Source: Mucor racemosus
Lineage: Eukaryota; Mucoromycota; Mucoromycetes; Mucorales; Mucoraceae
Direction of reading: 5' to 3'
DNA: 64,000 nt
Assembly (NCBI GenBank): GCA_027405735.1
Contig: JAPEHQ010000003.1
Coordinates: 1-64,000 of the forward strand
A program made the position numbers and the translations under genes. The notes beneath the pieces were generated by a model that ran no database searches, was not told where the DNA came from, and saw nothing but the letters and a program-made list of their open reading frames with translations. Position 1 is the first letter of the stretch, and each line of letters opens with the position of its first letter. Positions 37,358 to 49,989 of the stretch are shown in pieces.

Positions 37358-38609
37358 TTACCCCGATCAGCATCATCTTATGTGTTACAGATAAACGCAA
37401 AAAGAAATCATCATTAATCATCAAACAAACACATAGTCAAATTACACCAAAGGCTAAGCTTATATATGTATGAATAATGGCAATTTATAGAAAACGGCAT
37501 AATAATGTATATATTCATTCATAACGCCGTAATTATTATTTTAGACTCGTTACATTTTCCCTGCACCCTATATAACACACTCCATAATATTTAATATACT
37601 TGTTAAAATGTTCCATTACCATATATAAATTTCCCTTATATTTACTATCAAATGTATGCACAATCATATCATCTTTATGATATATTTCTCTTATCTAACC
37701 ATAAATGCAGTGCAATATTGTACCAGTCAAATCAAAAAGATTATAAATATTTTAAAACCATCATGAGATTACATGCAAACTGCCTAAATATGATATCATA
37801 ATATTAGATCTAAGCAGAAAATCCTTGATGCTCTGTGAGCATTTTTGTTGTTTTGGATGACTATCTATTTTTTCTAATCTTCTGTATGACAATGATAAAA
37901 TAAGAGAATAAACATTTAAATGCTATCATTACATGTGCCATACAGTTGGATAGCCCAACAACCATCATTAATTATCTTTAAAGATTCCAAAGAAAATCTT
38001 TTTTTTTTCTTGTGGCAAAAATAGTCAATATTCAATATATATATCTAGAAATTTTATTATCATTCATGATCCGTATTAAATAAAAATTAGCCCTGTATTA
38101 TAATTTAATAGCATCTCAAATGTGCGCAAGCATTTTTTTTTTTTTTCATTTAGGCATACGCTGGGTAATCCCAACATTTAAGTAGTAGTATTTCAAATCA
38201 GCTCGCAATACGCTGCGAAAATTGTATACATTCGATCTCAAGACACTTTGGCAAGTTGTAACTGTTATGAGTGTTTAATTTCAAAAACCAAATACAAAAT
38301 AGAGATGAATACTACAAAAGTGTCGGCTTGAAAACCTCAACTTGCGAGTTAGGCTTGGTAATGGAAATGCTGTTAAGTCTACTTGCTAATACATCAAAAT
38401 AATAAATCGCATGAAGACGATATGAAATAGACAGGGTATACATTGTAAGTATTAATATAGCCTTTGTTGCTACGATATACTGAAATTAGGCCTTTGTCAT
38501 TAAATTTGCTCTTTTTTTATCGATATTAGTCATAGTACACTCTATAACTGACGATCATAGCTTACTTAATGCGCTAGGAAAGCATTACTACGCTTCATAA
38601 GTTAAATAG
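37358..38609. other. Intergenic, no gene seen
   Basis: AT-rich sequence downstream of the membrane protein gene, with oligo-T near 38132-38145. No gene or repeat recognised. Confidence 0.5.
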
Positions 38610-39357
38610 TTTTATTTCTATCTCCAAAATCGGAGCATGCCTGCTTTTCTATAACTAACCTCATACCTCATACGAAACATTTTTTTACGATATACCTTAG
38701 ACGCTTAGTCACTGCTAAACAAATGAATTGGTTGCATTATGCTATTAATTTGTAAATTTATTCTATATCTTACGAAAGGCTCAAAAACACGTAAAAGTCA
38801 CTGCTTTTCCCTTGAAAACTGGGTCTCACTTTTCATCCCTGCTCTACTTTTTTTTTCACTAAATAACACTAAGAAAAAATTATATGCCAATGTACCTGAG
38901 ATGTTCAGCTTTAATCCAAAAATAAGTATCCAAAAATATCCTACTTTTTGCAGGTGATATTAATTTTTTAGTGCTAATGTTTCAGATTTTTTACGCGTAT
39001 TTCACTGCTAAAGAATTCAAAACTTTGAGGCTTCATATCTTCAGAAAACATTAAGCTATACTAACACTTTTTAATAATAAAACTTACTTGTTTTGAAGCG
39101 CTCTATAACATATTTTAATATAAAAAAATTCTGAGCACCTTTATTTTTTTCATTTTTTTTTGACATTTCTATAGTAGGTTTCAAAATATTGGTTAGATTG
39201 AGCAACGTTTTTTTTGCATTCATTTCATTAAGCTCGTTAATCTCTCTCGGATCCCATTTAGAGTTTTTCAAAATATTGATTTTTCGTGGAGATATCCTCA
39301 AAAATGTGTACAAAAAGGTACCTCCATTTATGGCGTCCATTTTCTCCTTGTATACCC

Positions 39358-39720
39358 TAGGATTTCACAAACAACGCATCGTATTACGGTTAACCGAGTT
39401 TGACTGCTTTAACGGGCCGTTTTTTATGCAAACTCGAATGAGGGTATTCGAGTTTCTTCTTTTCTTTTTTTGTTAGCTAAGCTCGAAAACAGGATTGAAA
39501 AAATACTTCAAGTTGTGAAACTGTCAAATATGCTATTATCAATTCATAATCCCATATTAACTTGACAAGGTTGCTATTAACAGCCTCCTTAAGGCAAACC
39601 AATACTTGCTCCCACCCCGTTTTTTATCTGGGTTACAAAAGAACGGGCCGTTTTCCAACTCGAATCGAATGGCCGTTTCCGTTAAAACTCGATTCAAACT
39701 CGAATCGAAACCCATTCCTA
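39358..39720 (+). mobile_element. hAT-like MITE, copy 1
   Basis: A 363-bp unit starting TAGGATTTC and ending ATTCCTA, with short terminal inverted repeats TAGGAT/TAGGAA. It is flanked by perfect 8-bp duplications GTATACCC (39350-39357 and 39721-39728). The matching site in R2 copy 1 (near 11115) is empty. Internally GGGCCGTTTT occurs twice and ACTCGAATCGAA-type motifs recur, as expected of transposase-binding subterminal repeats. An 8-bp duplication and TAGG ends are typical of the hAT superfamily. No transposase is encoded, so it would move only with help. Confidence 0.85.
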
Positions 39721-39970
39721 GTATACCCTCATCCCAAATTCTGAAACTGAAAAAAAATTGGACAAAAATGTTGTTTTCTCAACGAAAAATGTAGCTAAAA
39801 AGTTAAATAATAGCTTGATCGATAGATAATTCTTTTGCACATCATTACCATTAATTGTGTTTTAAATATGCTTATAAAAAGTGATGTGTATCTTCAAAAA
39901 ATCTCCAAAATTTCGATTGCATTTTGCGCACAATTTAATGTGGAATGTTTGTCTAATTTTTATTTAGATG

Positions 39971-40267
39971 TGATCTATCAGAATTAGGAATTACCGAATT
40001 ACCAATTTAGAACATCTGTCAAACCATGATGTTCAACATGCAAGTCAAGCAAGGTCATATTCCATGCGTCTATCATCATGCTACTATTGAATCATAGAAG
40101 CATGATTCCAATATATCCACACAATATCCAAATGCTCATTCTAATTATATTATCACTCACATTTAATACACTCATTCAATTAGTATATAAACCCCCTCTA
40201 GAAGCTCATAATAAAACGGTACTTTTTCATTTGATTAATTTTATACGATTTACCTTTCGATAAATCA
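39971..40267 (+). mobile_element. Solo LTR, family 2, second copy
   Basis: A 297-bp unit starting TGATCTATCAG and ending CGATAAATCA, flanked by perfect 5-bp duplications AGATG (39966-39970 and 40268-40272). It has AGTATATAAACCCCC near 40179-40193 and AATAAAA near 40210, as in the copy at 10360-10712. R2 copy 1 is empty at the matching position. Confidence 0.85.
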
Positions 40268-40871
40268 AGATGGATGTAGAATTTATAACTATACAAAAAT
40301 TATTTAATACGCTAGACCTACTTACTTTGCAGTTTATGAGCTATTAAACGATTTTAGTTTTTTGATCATTTTCTGATCGATTTTACAGATCGATTTTGGG
40401 ACTCAGTTACGATAGGATTTAAGCTGTAATATGAACGATTATTTTGATTATCTTGACGAAAAATCAATATTTTTCACTAAAACAAAAAATGCAAGATAGC
40501 TTTTAGTTGGATCTACCTTATGAACATAAAAATTTAACATCTCGATTTAGGTGCCCAATTTTTACAATTGATTTTTGGTCAATTTTTGGTCAATGCTAAG
40601 CCAGTAGTGCACTTATATTCTAGCATTAATCCTTCTTCTTTTCCCCAAAAATGGCCCATAGAGGGAAGGCATATCTTTGAATATTTGACGTAATTCGACT
40701 CAATATCGAGCGAAAAATTTCAAAACCATCCGAAAACTACCCGAAAACCATTTGAAACCTACTTTTACAACCACAAAAAACAGACAACAAAAAGCCTCCT
40801 ATTTCAGCGAATTTCGATTCTAATAATTTCCAAATTTACATGAAAGTAGGTACACGGTACGCAGTATACAT

Positions 40872-41234
40872 TAGGAATGGGCTTCGATTCGAGTTTGAAT
40901 CGAGTTTTAACGGAAACGGCCATTCGATTCGAGTTGGAAAACGGCCCGTTCTTTTGTAACCCAGATAAAAAACGGGGTGGGAGCAAGTATTGGTTTGCCT
41001 TAAGGAGGCTGTTAATAGCAACCTTGTCAAGTTAATATGGGATTATGAATTGATAATAGCATATTTGACAGTTTCACAACTTGAAGTATTTTTTCAATCC
41101 TGTTTTCGAGCTTAGCTAACAAAAAAAGAAAAGAAGAAACTCGAATACCCTCATTCGAGTTTGCATAAAAAACGGCCCGTTAAAGCAGTCAAACTCGGTT
41201 AACCGTAATACGATGCGTTGTTTGTGAAATCCTA
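40872..41234 (-). mobile_element. hAT-like MITE, copy 2
   Basis: A 363-bp unit, inverted relative to copy 1 and almost identical to it (one difference, A/G, noticed near the TAGGAATGGG end). It has its own perfect 8-bp duplications GTATACAT (40864-40871 and 41235-41242). Both copies chose sites beginning GTATAC. Near-identity implies recent movement. Confidence 0.88.
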
Positions 41235-41242
41235 GTATACAT

Positions 41243-44200
41243 AAAGACGATGACTTCAAGGGGCAAATTTCACAACCTAAATTGTGCGTTGAGAAAATCA
41301 TCGCTAAAGTGCACTTATAGCTTATTGCACAGGTTTATTGAAAACAATTAAAAATGCGACCTCTATGAATGCTGATCCAAGTAAGCTGTCATTCTACATG
41401 GACATAGGTATTAAATAATATATGATACAGCCCTACTACAGGTATTTTAGATATCTGTAACTGTGGGTCATTGTGCATTCGGTAAGTTTGAATCGATCGA
41501 ATAACAATGATTTAGCAGAATAAATAAATTCAATATCAAACAGCTATTTTTGAAAGAGCTTACTACACATTCTGAAAAAAAATCTCTCGTTCCCTGTTTA
41601 AAAAAAAAACAAAACAACTGGAAAAATGTTTATAATCAATGAATATTGATCCAAAGGGGCTGAAATTTTCAAAATATATACTACAGATGTAACAATATCC
41701 AGAATTAAGGTTTTAGTATCCCATTAATTTGCTGTTTAAATTTTAGGGTGGGAACCAAACGCACAATTTTTCGAGCAGGATTTGCATCTTAACCCTTAAC
41801 CCTTAACAGATCAGTTCAAATTAGAAACAGCTACATCGGCCAAAGTAGCATATATAACAATGACAACTATTGACATTAATAAATAAACATCCTCTTCATG
41901 TATAAAGTATAATCAAAGTTATATACAATGTGTTCTACATCTATCTTTTTTTAGAAAAAAACGACGTATTTTAACTGTTAATTTGGGTAATTGTAAGCAA
42001 ATAAATACCGAAGATATTACCAGAAAATCGTAAACCTTTGTTTATTGAATAATGTGTTACATTTTTAGGTATTTAGCAGTTATTAATGGTAAAATAAGTG
42101 GTAGTCAGTGTTATCTATTGGATATTTTTTAAGTTTTCAAAAATGTAAATTGATAGGGTTATTGATAAAACAAGATTTCAAGATAAGTTATTGCTTGATC
42201 TAAATACAACCTCAGTAACAAAAATTATAAATATATGGTTCGCTGCCAAATTTCATAAATATTATTGCTTGATGAGTATTTTCTGAACCATTGTTGATAA
42301 AAAGAATGCAAAAATGCACTCTATATATCACGGGTAACTAAATTTTATTCAGGCGTGTGTTTGTGCATCTACATGATATAAAGCTCATCAAATTTTTGAC
42401 ATATTTTACCCTCAATATTTAGTAACTTTTGGATTATAATATGTTGAGAATTATTTTTGAATCATGTGCTTAATTGTTTACTCGCACATTCATATGGATT
42501 TCTTTGGAAGATTCTTATCAAAAATATTGCATTTATAAATCCTCAACTCCCAGGTATATATGATGGGTATAGTGCCGAAAAAACACATTTCTTATATTTT
42601 TTCAGCCTTGAAATATCGATTTCGAATATATTATTTACAGTAAAATAAATTCACTTTTTTAAGTGCGTTTCTTAGCATCTCATCAGGTACATGTCCATAT
42701 TTTTTGTTTCAAATTTTACTATTGAGAAGACCTCACGCTCTGATTTTGAAGATTAGATACACGACAAATTAAATTCATATTGAATTAAAGTGAAATTGTA
42801 AATGATCATGTCACCTCTCATAATACACATAGGTATATATTTTTGAAACAAGCATTCCGAATTCAATAATCATTGCCAAAAATGAATCTTGTCCTATCGT
42901 AGCAAAAGTAAAAGTAAAATGAAAAAGAAATTTTATGAGATGTGCTATTTTTAATTGACCGATCTAAAATTGGCATTCATGCGATTCAGAAACTTTGTTG
43001 TATATTTGTTTGTGCCCCATCAATTTTAACCAATTTCAATTGGTTTTGATAGTAGAGAATGAGTATCGAGTGTCTAAACAATGTGCTTCATATATATGTG
43101 TCAGACAATCGCAAGCAGTATTATTCATCCATTCAACTTGTTTCACTGAAATTTGTTTCAATTTGTTGGTCTTGTAGCATTGATTCTATGAGCTAAATTA
43201 AGGAATTGTAGAGATTCCCTTTGTGTATATACATCAATTCTACGACATGTATGTTGAGAAAGTGATGTGTATATAGCTCTACATTCTTAATAAGAGATTG
43301 GGAAAGAATGATATCATGTAATAAATGTAATTTTTAGATAAAGTGCACGTTATTTTGCTAATATAAGCTTGTTTTTAGCTTGATAGACAATCAGACCCGA
43401 TAACATAACTTGCAAAACGAATATTAACTATCTAGTATAATACACACCCAATTATGCGCTCTGTATATTTATAAAATTACCAGTTAATAATAATACTAAT
43501 ATAGAACAAAAAAGAATATTTGGGTAAAAATATCTCGTATTGTGTGTATGTTAGCTATCGAAATAATAAGGATCGGCTAAATGTTGGTTCTGTTACTGCT
43601 CCTATGCTCAACCAACATTTGCTCTCTATCGAAAATCCCTTCGCGTAAAGGTATCTGATTTGAACTTGAATGACAGAAGCCAATGGATCTATTGGATTTG
43701 AGCATATTATACATATTTGGCCATGTCGGGTTTTCATCGTCTAATCCACGGAAGATGGTAAGAATAATGAAAAATGTGAAATTATGTTTAGTATTTTGTA
43801 GAAAAAAAAAGAAATAAAGAAATTATCATATTTGCAAGATGTAGATATATGAAAAAAAAAAAGAGGTTTTGAAGAGGTTCCATCATTTATAAACTTAACA
43901 TGGAAGGATTATCTATTACCTACGATAAGGATGGGCCGACATTATAATTTCGGCGAGAATTCCTCTCCACCGGGAGCAGATCGGCTTCATGGAGACCAAG
44001 CATATTATATTAATCCGAGCAAAAATGGCCTTCCGACAAAGATGAAATACGGTATTAAGGCTAAATAACCAAATTGAAATCAATGACCTTGATAAAACCC
44101 GGGTTATAATAAGCTGTAATAAACGCCCTTTAAATGCATTTTACCATTAGACTATCTTCGAATAATATTTTGTATATGATAGAATCTACATGGAAGTTGT

Positions 44201-44351
44201 GAACAGAGTCCAAGCCAACCAAGAACCATATCCGTAAAACTTGTTTTACATTTAAAGCGCCACTTTGGTTTCATTTCTTTCAACTCATACATATACGGTT
44301 TAACTTGCTAAATAAATAAAAAAAAAAAAAAAATAACGCATGGATTCTCTC
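41243..44351. other. Gene-poor interval
   Basis: 3.1 kb with no supported gene. Contains a short CCCTTAA repeat (41788-41807) and a fragment (about 42720-42755) resembling one end of R2. Poly-A runs near 43800, 43853 and 44321. A moderately GC-rich patch at 43930-44040 has no recognised content. Confidence 0.5.
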
Positions 44352-44359
44352 TATATAAA
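44352..44359 (+). promoter_or_regulatory. TATA box of the DUF8032 gene
   Basis: TATATAAA 66 bp upstream of the ATG at 44425, in an otherwise TC-rich promoter. Confidence 0.5.
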
Positions 44360-44424
44360 TAACAGGTAAACTTTTTGATGGTTTCTTTCTTTTCCATTCC
44401 GTTCCATCTTGTTTTTATTAAAAA

Positions 44425-45788
44425 ATGAATAATTCTACTGCTTATCTCAATACATCATCTGAGCAAATCTTTGCTTCTACAAATAATGAATACAATAAAA
44501 ATGCTAATTTCCCTACTTGGTCTTCTTCTTCTTCATCTTCTACTACTACCACCCCATTTAATCAGTCTCAGCAAATGAACTTTATGGATGATTTAGGCTC
44601 CAATGAACTCGACATGTCAACTCTTGTTAACCAAAGCATGTGGCCATTGGAATCAGCCATCAATCAACCCATACAACAACAACAACAACAACCTATTATT
44701 GATCCATTGGACAATTTATTCGCTTCTTGGAATAATAACGGTGTTCAAGTACCTCCCATCATCAAAGAAGAATGGTCATTGTTAAATAGCGATAATGCCT
44801 TGCAAGAAGAGCCTCTTTCTTATCTTACAATGCCAATGTCAACATCACAGTCGCAATCAGCTGTTAAAAACATGCTTCCACTTACTCCACCGGAGAGTTC
44901 ACTCAGCAATAGCAACAATTTTGTTACCATAGCAACTAAGCAGCCCATCAATTTCAATAATTATAATTCAATTTATTCATCAAATTTCCCTCAATATTCT
45001 CGAGAAATCACCCCACCCTCTTCTGCATCTGCTTCTAGAAGTAATTCGCCAAATAGTAGTGTATCAACACCACCTCCAATGCCTTATTTTTTACCTCAAC
45101 AACAACCACAATATCAAATGATGTCTCACTCAAACATTCATGACAATGCAATCAATTATAATAGCAGCAATATTACTACAACTGTAAATACACAAAAAGC
45201 TCGTGGCCCAGGTCGTCGTAGATCCGCTGATGGTCAATCTGTACCCACTCGTACATATCGTCGTAGAGCTTCATCCCATCCATCTGTTGCGTCTGTTGTA
45301 TCGCTTTCTGCCCATGAACCAGTTGCTCGTATCATTGATGGCATTGAGTACATTACATTTTTGTACTCTCATGATCGTCTTGTTAAAGAATATACAGTGC
45401 AAACCAATGTTGATTCAGTTAATATTGATGAAATTCCTGCAGGATTTCGAGTGCAGAATGCTGTAAGTTTCATTTGATAAAGAATTTTAGGAAACAAAAA
45501 TACCAATATTTTATAATATAGATTTATCCTAGAGCCAATGTATCTAGAGAAGAATACGATGGCAATCGTTGGGAATATGAAACTAGTTGTAATAAACTAG
45601 GCTGGGAACTCTGTTGGTTAAATCAAGAACAACTTTGTGGTCGTCGTGGTCTAATTCAACGTGCTGTTGATTCTTATCGTAATCGTCATGCTGAAATGAG
45701 ATCTCGTCGTGTTACTCGTCAAGAAAAGGTAGCTAATGGTACTTTGAGAAAAAGAAGAGCCAAGAAGGCTGCTTCTGCACTTTTGTAA
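44425..45788 (+). CDS. DUF8032-domain protein, putative transcriptional regulator
   Basis: Two exons, 44425-45462 and 45522-45788, give 434 aa. The N-terminal 250 residues are low complexity (S, N, Q, P; poly-Q near 84-89) with acidic and hydrophobic patches resembling activation regions. A basic AT-hook-like segment KARGPGRRRS (258-267) and RTYRRRAS follow. The C-terminal globular part (about 298-410) matches my memory of the fungal DUF8032 family, with blocks YITFLYSHDRLVKEYTV, FRVQNAIYPRANVSREEYDG and LCWLNQEQLCGRRGLIQRAV. The intron sits inside this domain, between FRVQNA and IYPRAN. The tail is strongly basic (RKRRAKKA), likely nuclear. DNA binding is an inference from composition and the AT-hook-like motif; no target is known. 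Confidence 0.8.
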
Positions 45789-47063
45789 ATATTTCGTTCT
45801 TTTTTTTTGTTGTAAATTTCTTTAATATAGTATATATTTTTCCCTAAACGTCTATCCACATTACGCACACAGACACATATATAAAAACATTCCATATTTT
45901 ATTTTTTTTGTTATTTTGATCTAAAACATGGCGTGTGTACTAATAAAAAATATACATAACCATGAGGTAAATCCCAACATTTTTAGTGGGAAATTTTAAT
46001 TTTAATTGTCATTTTATGATCATTTATATAATATACAATAAATGCAATCTTTATTAAACTTCTGCAGTACCTAAAAGTATTTTCTATAGATAATCTGTTT
46101 AATCTTTTTCTTTTATTTTTTTCTATAAAAAAAAAAAAAGGGATTTCTGTGTGTTATTTACTATTGCTTGAATCATGATGATTTCAAGGTTGTACAAGAT
46201 GAAAATATGTGGTACGATGTGATGCAACATTTACTATTTGACATTTGCGTACTACAACAAATTGAACATTATTATCAAATTCCAAATCATTTGAAACAAA
46301 AACAAAACTGAGACCAATGATAATAATTTCACCTTTTTAAGCTTCTCTTAACATAAATGTATATCATAATATGCCACTAGACTCTTTTTCATCTTTTTCT
46401 GTTTGTACACATAATCTGTGAGTTATAGAGGAAATATCTGTATTACTACATTCAATAAACAAGTTGTTAAACGGTAATTTGACTATAGATGCAAGAAATG
46501 ATGTGTGATTATGATTTACGTCGTCATTAATTTCGGATTCATTCTTAACATATTTATGAAAGCATTCATCATGTCAGCGAAACCTAGTCTATGTAAAATG
46601 GTTGACGATCATAAAAGATATCTATTAGCCGGTGTAAAATTTAATAAAATCATGATATGATACATGCCAAAACAACGATTGGCGGTTAAAAATTTAATGT
46701 AAACCGAGACATTTGAATCTTTTAATTGCTATAAACGTATATTTGTCTAGGCCACAGTTGATGCAATGTTATTTTGTATAAATTTAATTTAAAGAATCAA
46801 TATCAAAGCAGTGCGATATTGCGAAACAAGGACATTTACAAACGGCTTTGAATGATCGAAGTAAAGCTTTAATTATATGCTTTATATTAAACTACTGTTG
46901 TATGATACACCAAGGTCTCAGGAGGAACTCCAGATGTAATATTGCACTGAACAAATATAATTGATTATGAACCTGAGATATGACCATATATATATCAGCA
47001 TGATGTCATGAAACTTAGCGCATTAGTTTTCAATGTTCAATATCGTTCCTTGTACATTTGGAT

Positions 47064-47102
<39 letters not shown>

Positions 47103-48815
47103 ATTATCTTTCCCAAAGACAAATGTAAAGTGTATTTAATACATATTACACCCCTTTTTATTGTATATATATATGTAAATATACATGGTTTAATATAGTT
47201 ATATAATGCCAAATCATTATAAAATCAGTTTTAATAAGCAAAAATTGCTCAATCATGCCACAATAACCTCTTCTAAACGACTTGTTAAAAGCTGCTTAAG
47301 TAAGAATTTAGTTCAATATCCCCACTGAAGGCGAATAACGATATGAAGATTGCTTTACCAAAAGATTATCCGCCCGAGATTTGATTATGATATCAAATGA
47401 GGAAACTTTTTCTATTTTTTTCTTCTATTGCCACTTCGGGTGGATAAAAGGAATTCATCGATATTAGCGATAACTATATATGCTGCGTATAAATAAATTT
47501 GACATTATGACAATTATCATGAAAAGTGGAAACTTAGAGAAGGCTTTCTCGGAAGCTTTCTAATTTTTATTGTAAAGAGAATAATAAGAATAGAGGTAGT
47601 TTATTCTTATATCATCGCATGAAAACCTTAAATTTTGTTTCTTTTTTTCGCCAACTTATGTATTGAAGTGATGTATTTTACACTCTGTTTCATACATATA
47701 CTCATTAATGTATATTGTGAATACCATAAATATTTCGTTTATAACCAATTTCTCGAAATATCTAAGCTTCATATTCCCTTTTTTCGCATATACGGGTTTC
47801 ATAACCTAAAGTTCTATTGTATCATATCTCGGGATTATGCTATCTTGACAACAGATATTGAGGTACTAGATACATTGCATCTTTCTCTCGTCTAAACTGC
47901 ATATAATGATGCATGAATATATCTGCCTCGAGTATATAAACATACGGTTTAATAGTGATTATTCTCGTAAAAATATCCAAAAATGACATTTTTAAAGGAT
48001 TTTTTTAAGCACTTGCGGTCGTTTTCAGAAGCTCAAAATTGATCAAACTATTTCTCAGAACTTGGATTTACTTTCTATATTTTTATATTAAACTTTGGGG
48101 TGATAAAAAAATCTATCAAAAATTGACCTCGAAACCCTTACAATCACACGTCCAAATCGCTTCCGATTGCTAAATCGCAATTTTAACTCCAAAAATGAAA
48201 CTTTGTATTATGGTATTCCTAAGTCAAAAATGTACAGAATTTTCCCAATTTTCATATACAATAGCTAATTTCGCTGTTAACTATTCGCAAAATTGACTTA
48301 TCACCTGATAATCGTTTTTTCTACTTTTGTGGATTTTATCAGATTTTTGGTGAGAAAGCTGCTCATAAATAGCACTATCGGATGCGCGCTTGTCTGTTGT
48401 ACAAATGTCAATTATTACGCTATAAGTGCTTCATATACTAGTTTTTGAGAAATTTACGCGAAAGTGTTTAATTTTTCAAAATTGTCCATTTTTTGGATCT
48501 CAAATCTCAATTTCGAAAACCCGGGATTTGAAATATTTTTGGCTGGTGATTTGGTATTATCTTCATTTTAAGGAATTTCTAGAGTTGTTCAAACTCTTTA
48601 AATACAAACTTTACATATCGGAAATTGTCGAGTAGCATATAAAGTAGGCGTATGTAATTTTTGTTTTGTGATAAATAATCAAAATATGGTATTTCTACAG
48701 ATAACAAGAGCGGATACCCAAATATGTTTAGCGATTCTACATTGCAAATGTTGCAAATTGACATGATATTTCTTTTTCCAATACAATTTATTCAACAGAA
48801 AATCTAAAATACACA
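45789..48815. other. Gene-poor interval with repeat R3
   Basis: 3 kb without supported genes. Holds a TA microsatellite (47069-47100) and repeat R3 copy 2 (48170-48550). A-rich and T-rich tracts follow the DUF8032 stop. Small frames (47635-47895, 48426-48635) show no family features. Confidence 0.5.
48170..48550 (-). repeat. Dispersed repeat R3, copy 2
   Basis: Diverged inverted counterpart of 19605-20000. The shared CACTATCGGATGCGC block lies at 48378-48392 and the TAAATCGCA block at 48171-48179; the distance between them equals that in copy 1. Confidence 0.6.
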
Positions 48816-49554
48816 CTATGCAAATCTTACACTCTTCTTTATCTTTTTCTCCGGTGGCTAAATCGAAAAATTAATTAGCTATGCATTAACAATAGATTTC
48901 CATGACAATCAATACTCACGGCAATAGGTTGGAACTTTTCACGGGCAGCCTCCATCTTTGCTTTAGATTTTAACTTTCTTGCTTCATTCTTTTTCTTTCT
49001 TTGGGCTTCGAGGTATGCTTGTTTTACTTTTTCCTAATTGTTGAAAATGTATAAATATAAAGAATTGAGTAAATTGATGTGGATCTTACTAATTTCTCCT
49101 TCTTTTCCTCTGCTTTCAAGTCCTTCTTTGCATCTTTTTCTTCAATGATCTTTGCGACATGTGCCTTTTATCAAATGATTAGTCCAATTACTCTACTGCA
49201 GTCGATCCGTTACTAGTATAATACCTTTTTGGCTAATTTTTTGTTGACTTTTTCATCTTCTTTCTTTGCTGCTGATTCAACAAGACTCAACATGAAATCC
49301 TATAATTTAGTGATTAACTGAGTTAATTGACATGTTGTCTAGGTAATTTTGCTTGATTCAGCATTACCAAGTTGGCATATTTGGGATTATCTACTTCGGA
49401 AGTTCCCTTTACACGTCTTTTATGAGTGGCCTTTTTGACATTGGCTTCTTTTTGAGTGGGTATCTTTTGCTTTGTGGGTGATGTCTATTGAATAATTAGA
49501 TCGATTGCTCGAAGGAATTTTGTATGCAGTATCTACCTTGACGTTTTTAGCCAT
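48816..49554 (-). CDS. Lysine-rich coiled-coil protein, probably nuclear/nucleolar
   Basis: Six small exons, 49554-49537, 49484-49368, 49299-49225, 49164-49090, 49033-48920 and 48857-48816, join with every intron in phase 0 to 146 aa. The protein is extremely rich in Lys, Glu and Ala and predicted to be mostly helical (DFMLSLVESAAKK, EEKDAKKDLKAEEKKEKL, ARKLKSKAKMEAAREKF). The N-terminus is MAKNVKTSPTK and the C-terminus KKSVRFA. Composition and short size recall ribosome-biogenesis or rRNA-processing accessory proteins, but I do not recognise a named family. Short exons meant it was invisible as a single frame; reading all six joins gave consistent phase and composition, which is the evidence that the gene is real. 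Confidence 0.75.
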
Positions 49555-49989
49555 TTTTGTTGTAGTTTATATAAAAGGATGAATAAATTTTATGCTATTT
49601 CCTTTTGTCCCAGTGTTTTCTTTTTTCATACATGTCAAGCCACCATTTATTATTAAATAACCGAAGTTTTTTCTCGATACAAATCAAATAAATGTTTTTC
49701 GATATTTAAAATTGTTTGTTTGTATTTTTGCTTTGAAGAAATAGCAACTATTTTCGTAATTTTCAACTGAATCAAGTTTTGCGGCCTTGATATTTATATG
49801 ATGATGATTTATTTCATGATAACTTTGATTTGCGCTAATAAGGAAAAGGGGAAGTTTAGATTATTGATTCAATATGAAAAGAGAGAAATTAAGTATAGAG
49901 AATAGCAGTGGTAAGGGAAGGCACGGGGGGTATAATGATACTTTTTTCGTTGATTATAAACATAGTATTGTGAAAGAATCTTATATAAT
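49555..49989. other. Short intergenic region
   Basis: 435 bp between the lysine-rich gene start and the end of the Gag-like gene. AT-rich; nothing else seen. Confidence 0.5.

Larger units (their letters stand above)
38610..40850 (-). repeat. Dispersed repeat R2, copy 2
   Basis: Inverted, diverged copy of 9720-11850. It lacks both solo LTRs of copy 1 and carries two other insertions of its own (a MITE and a solo LTR). It provides the empty-site reference for copy 1 and the reverse. Confidence 0.75.

Noticed and set aside
11515..38957. Similar 60-70 aa frames at 11515-11700 and 38739-38957, and at 11115-11351 and 39071-39340
   Set aside because: They reflect DNA similarity of repeat R2. Neighbouring non-frame sequence is as similar, and each frame is short and without family features.
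41788..41807. CCCTTAA-type repeat resembling an interstitial telomere
   Set aside because: Only about two and a half 7-mer units, and the unit differs from the usual fungal TTAGGG.
47069..47100. TA dinucleotide run
   Set aside because: Ordinary microsatellite, no sign of function.
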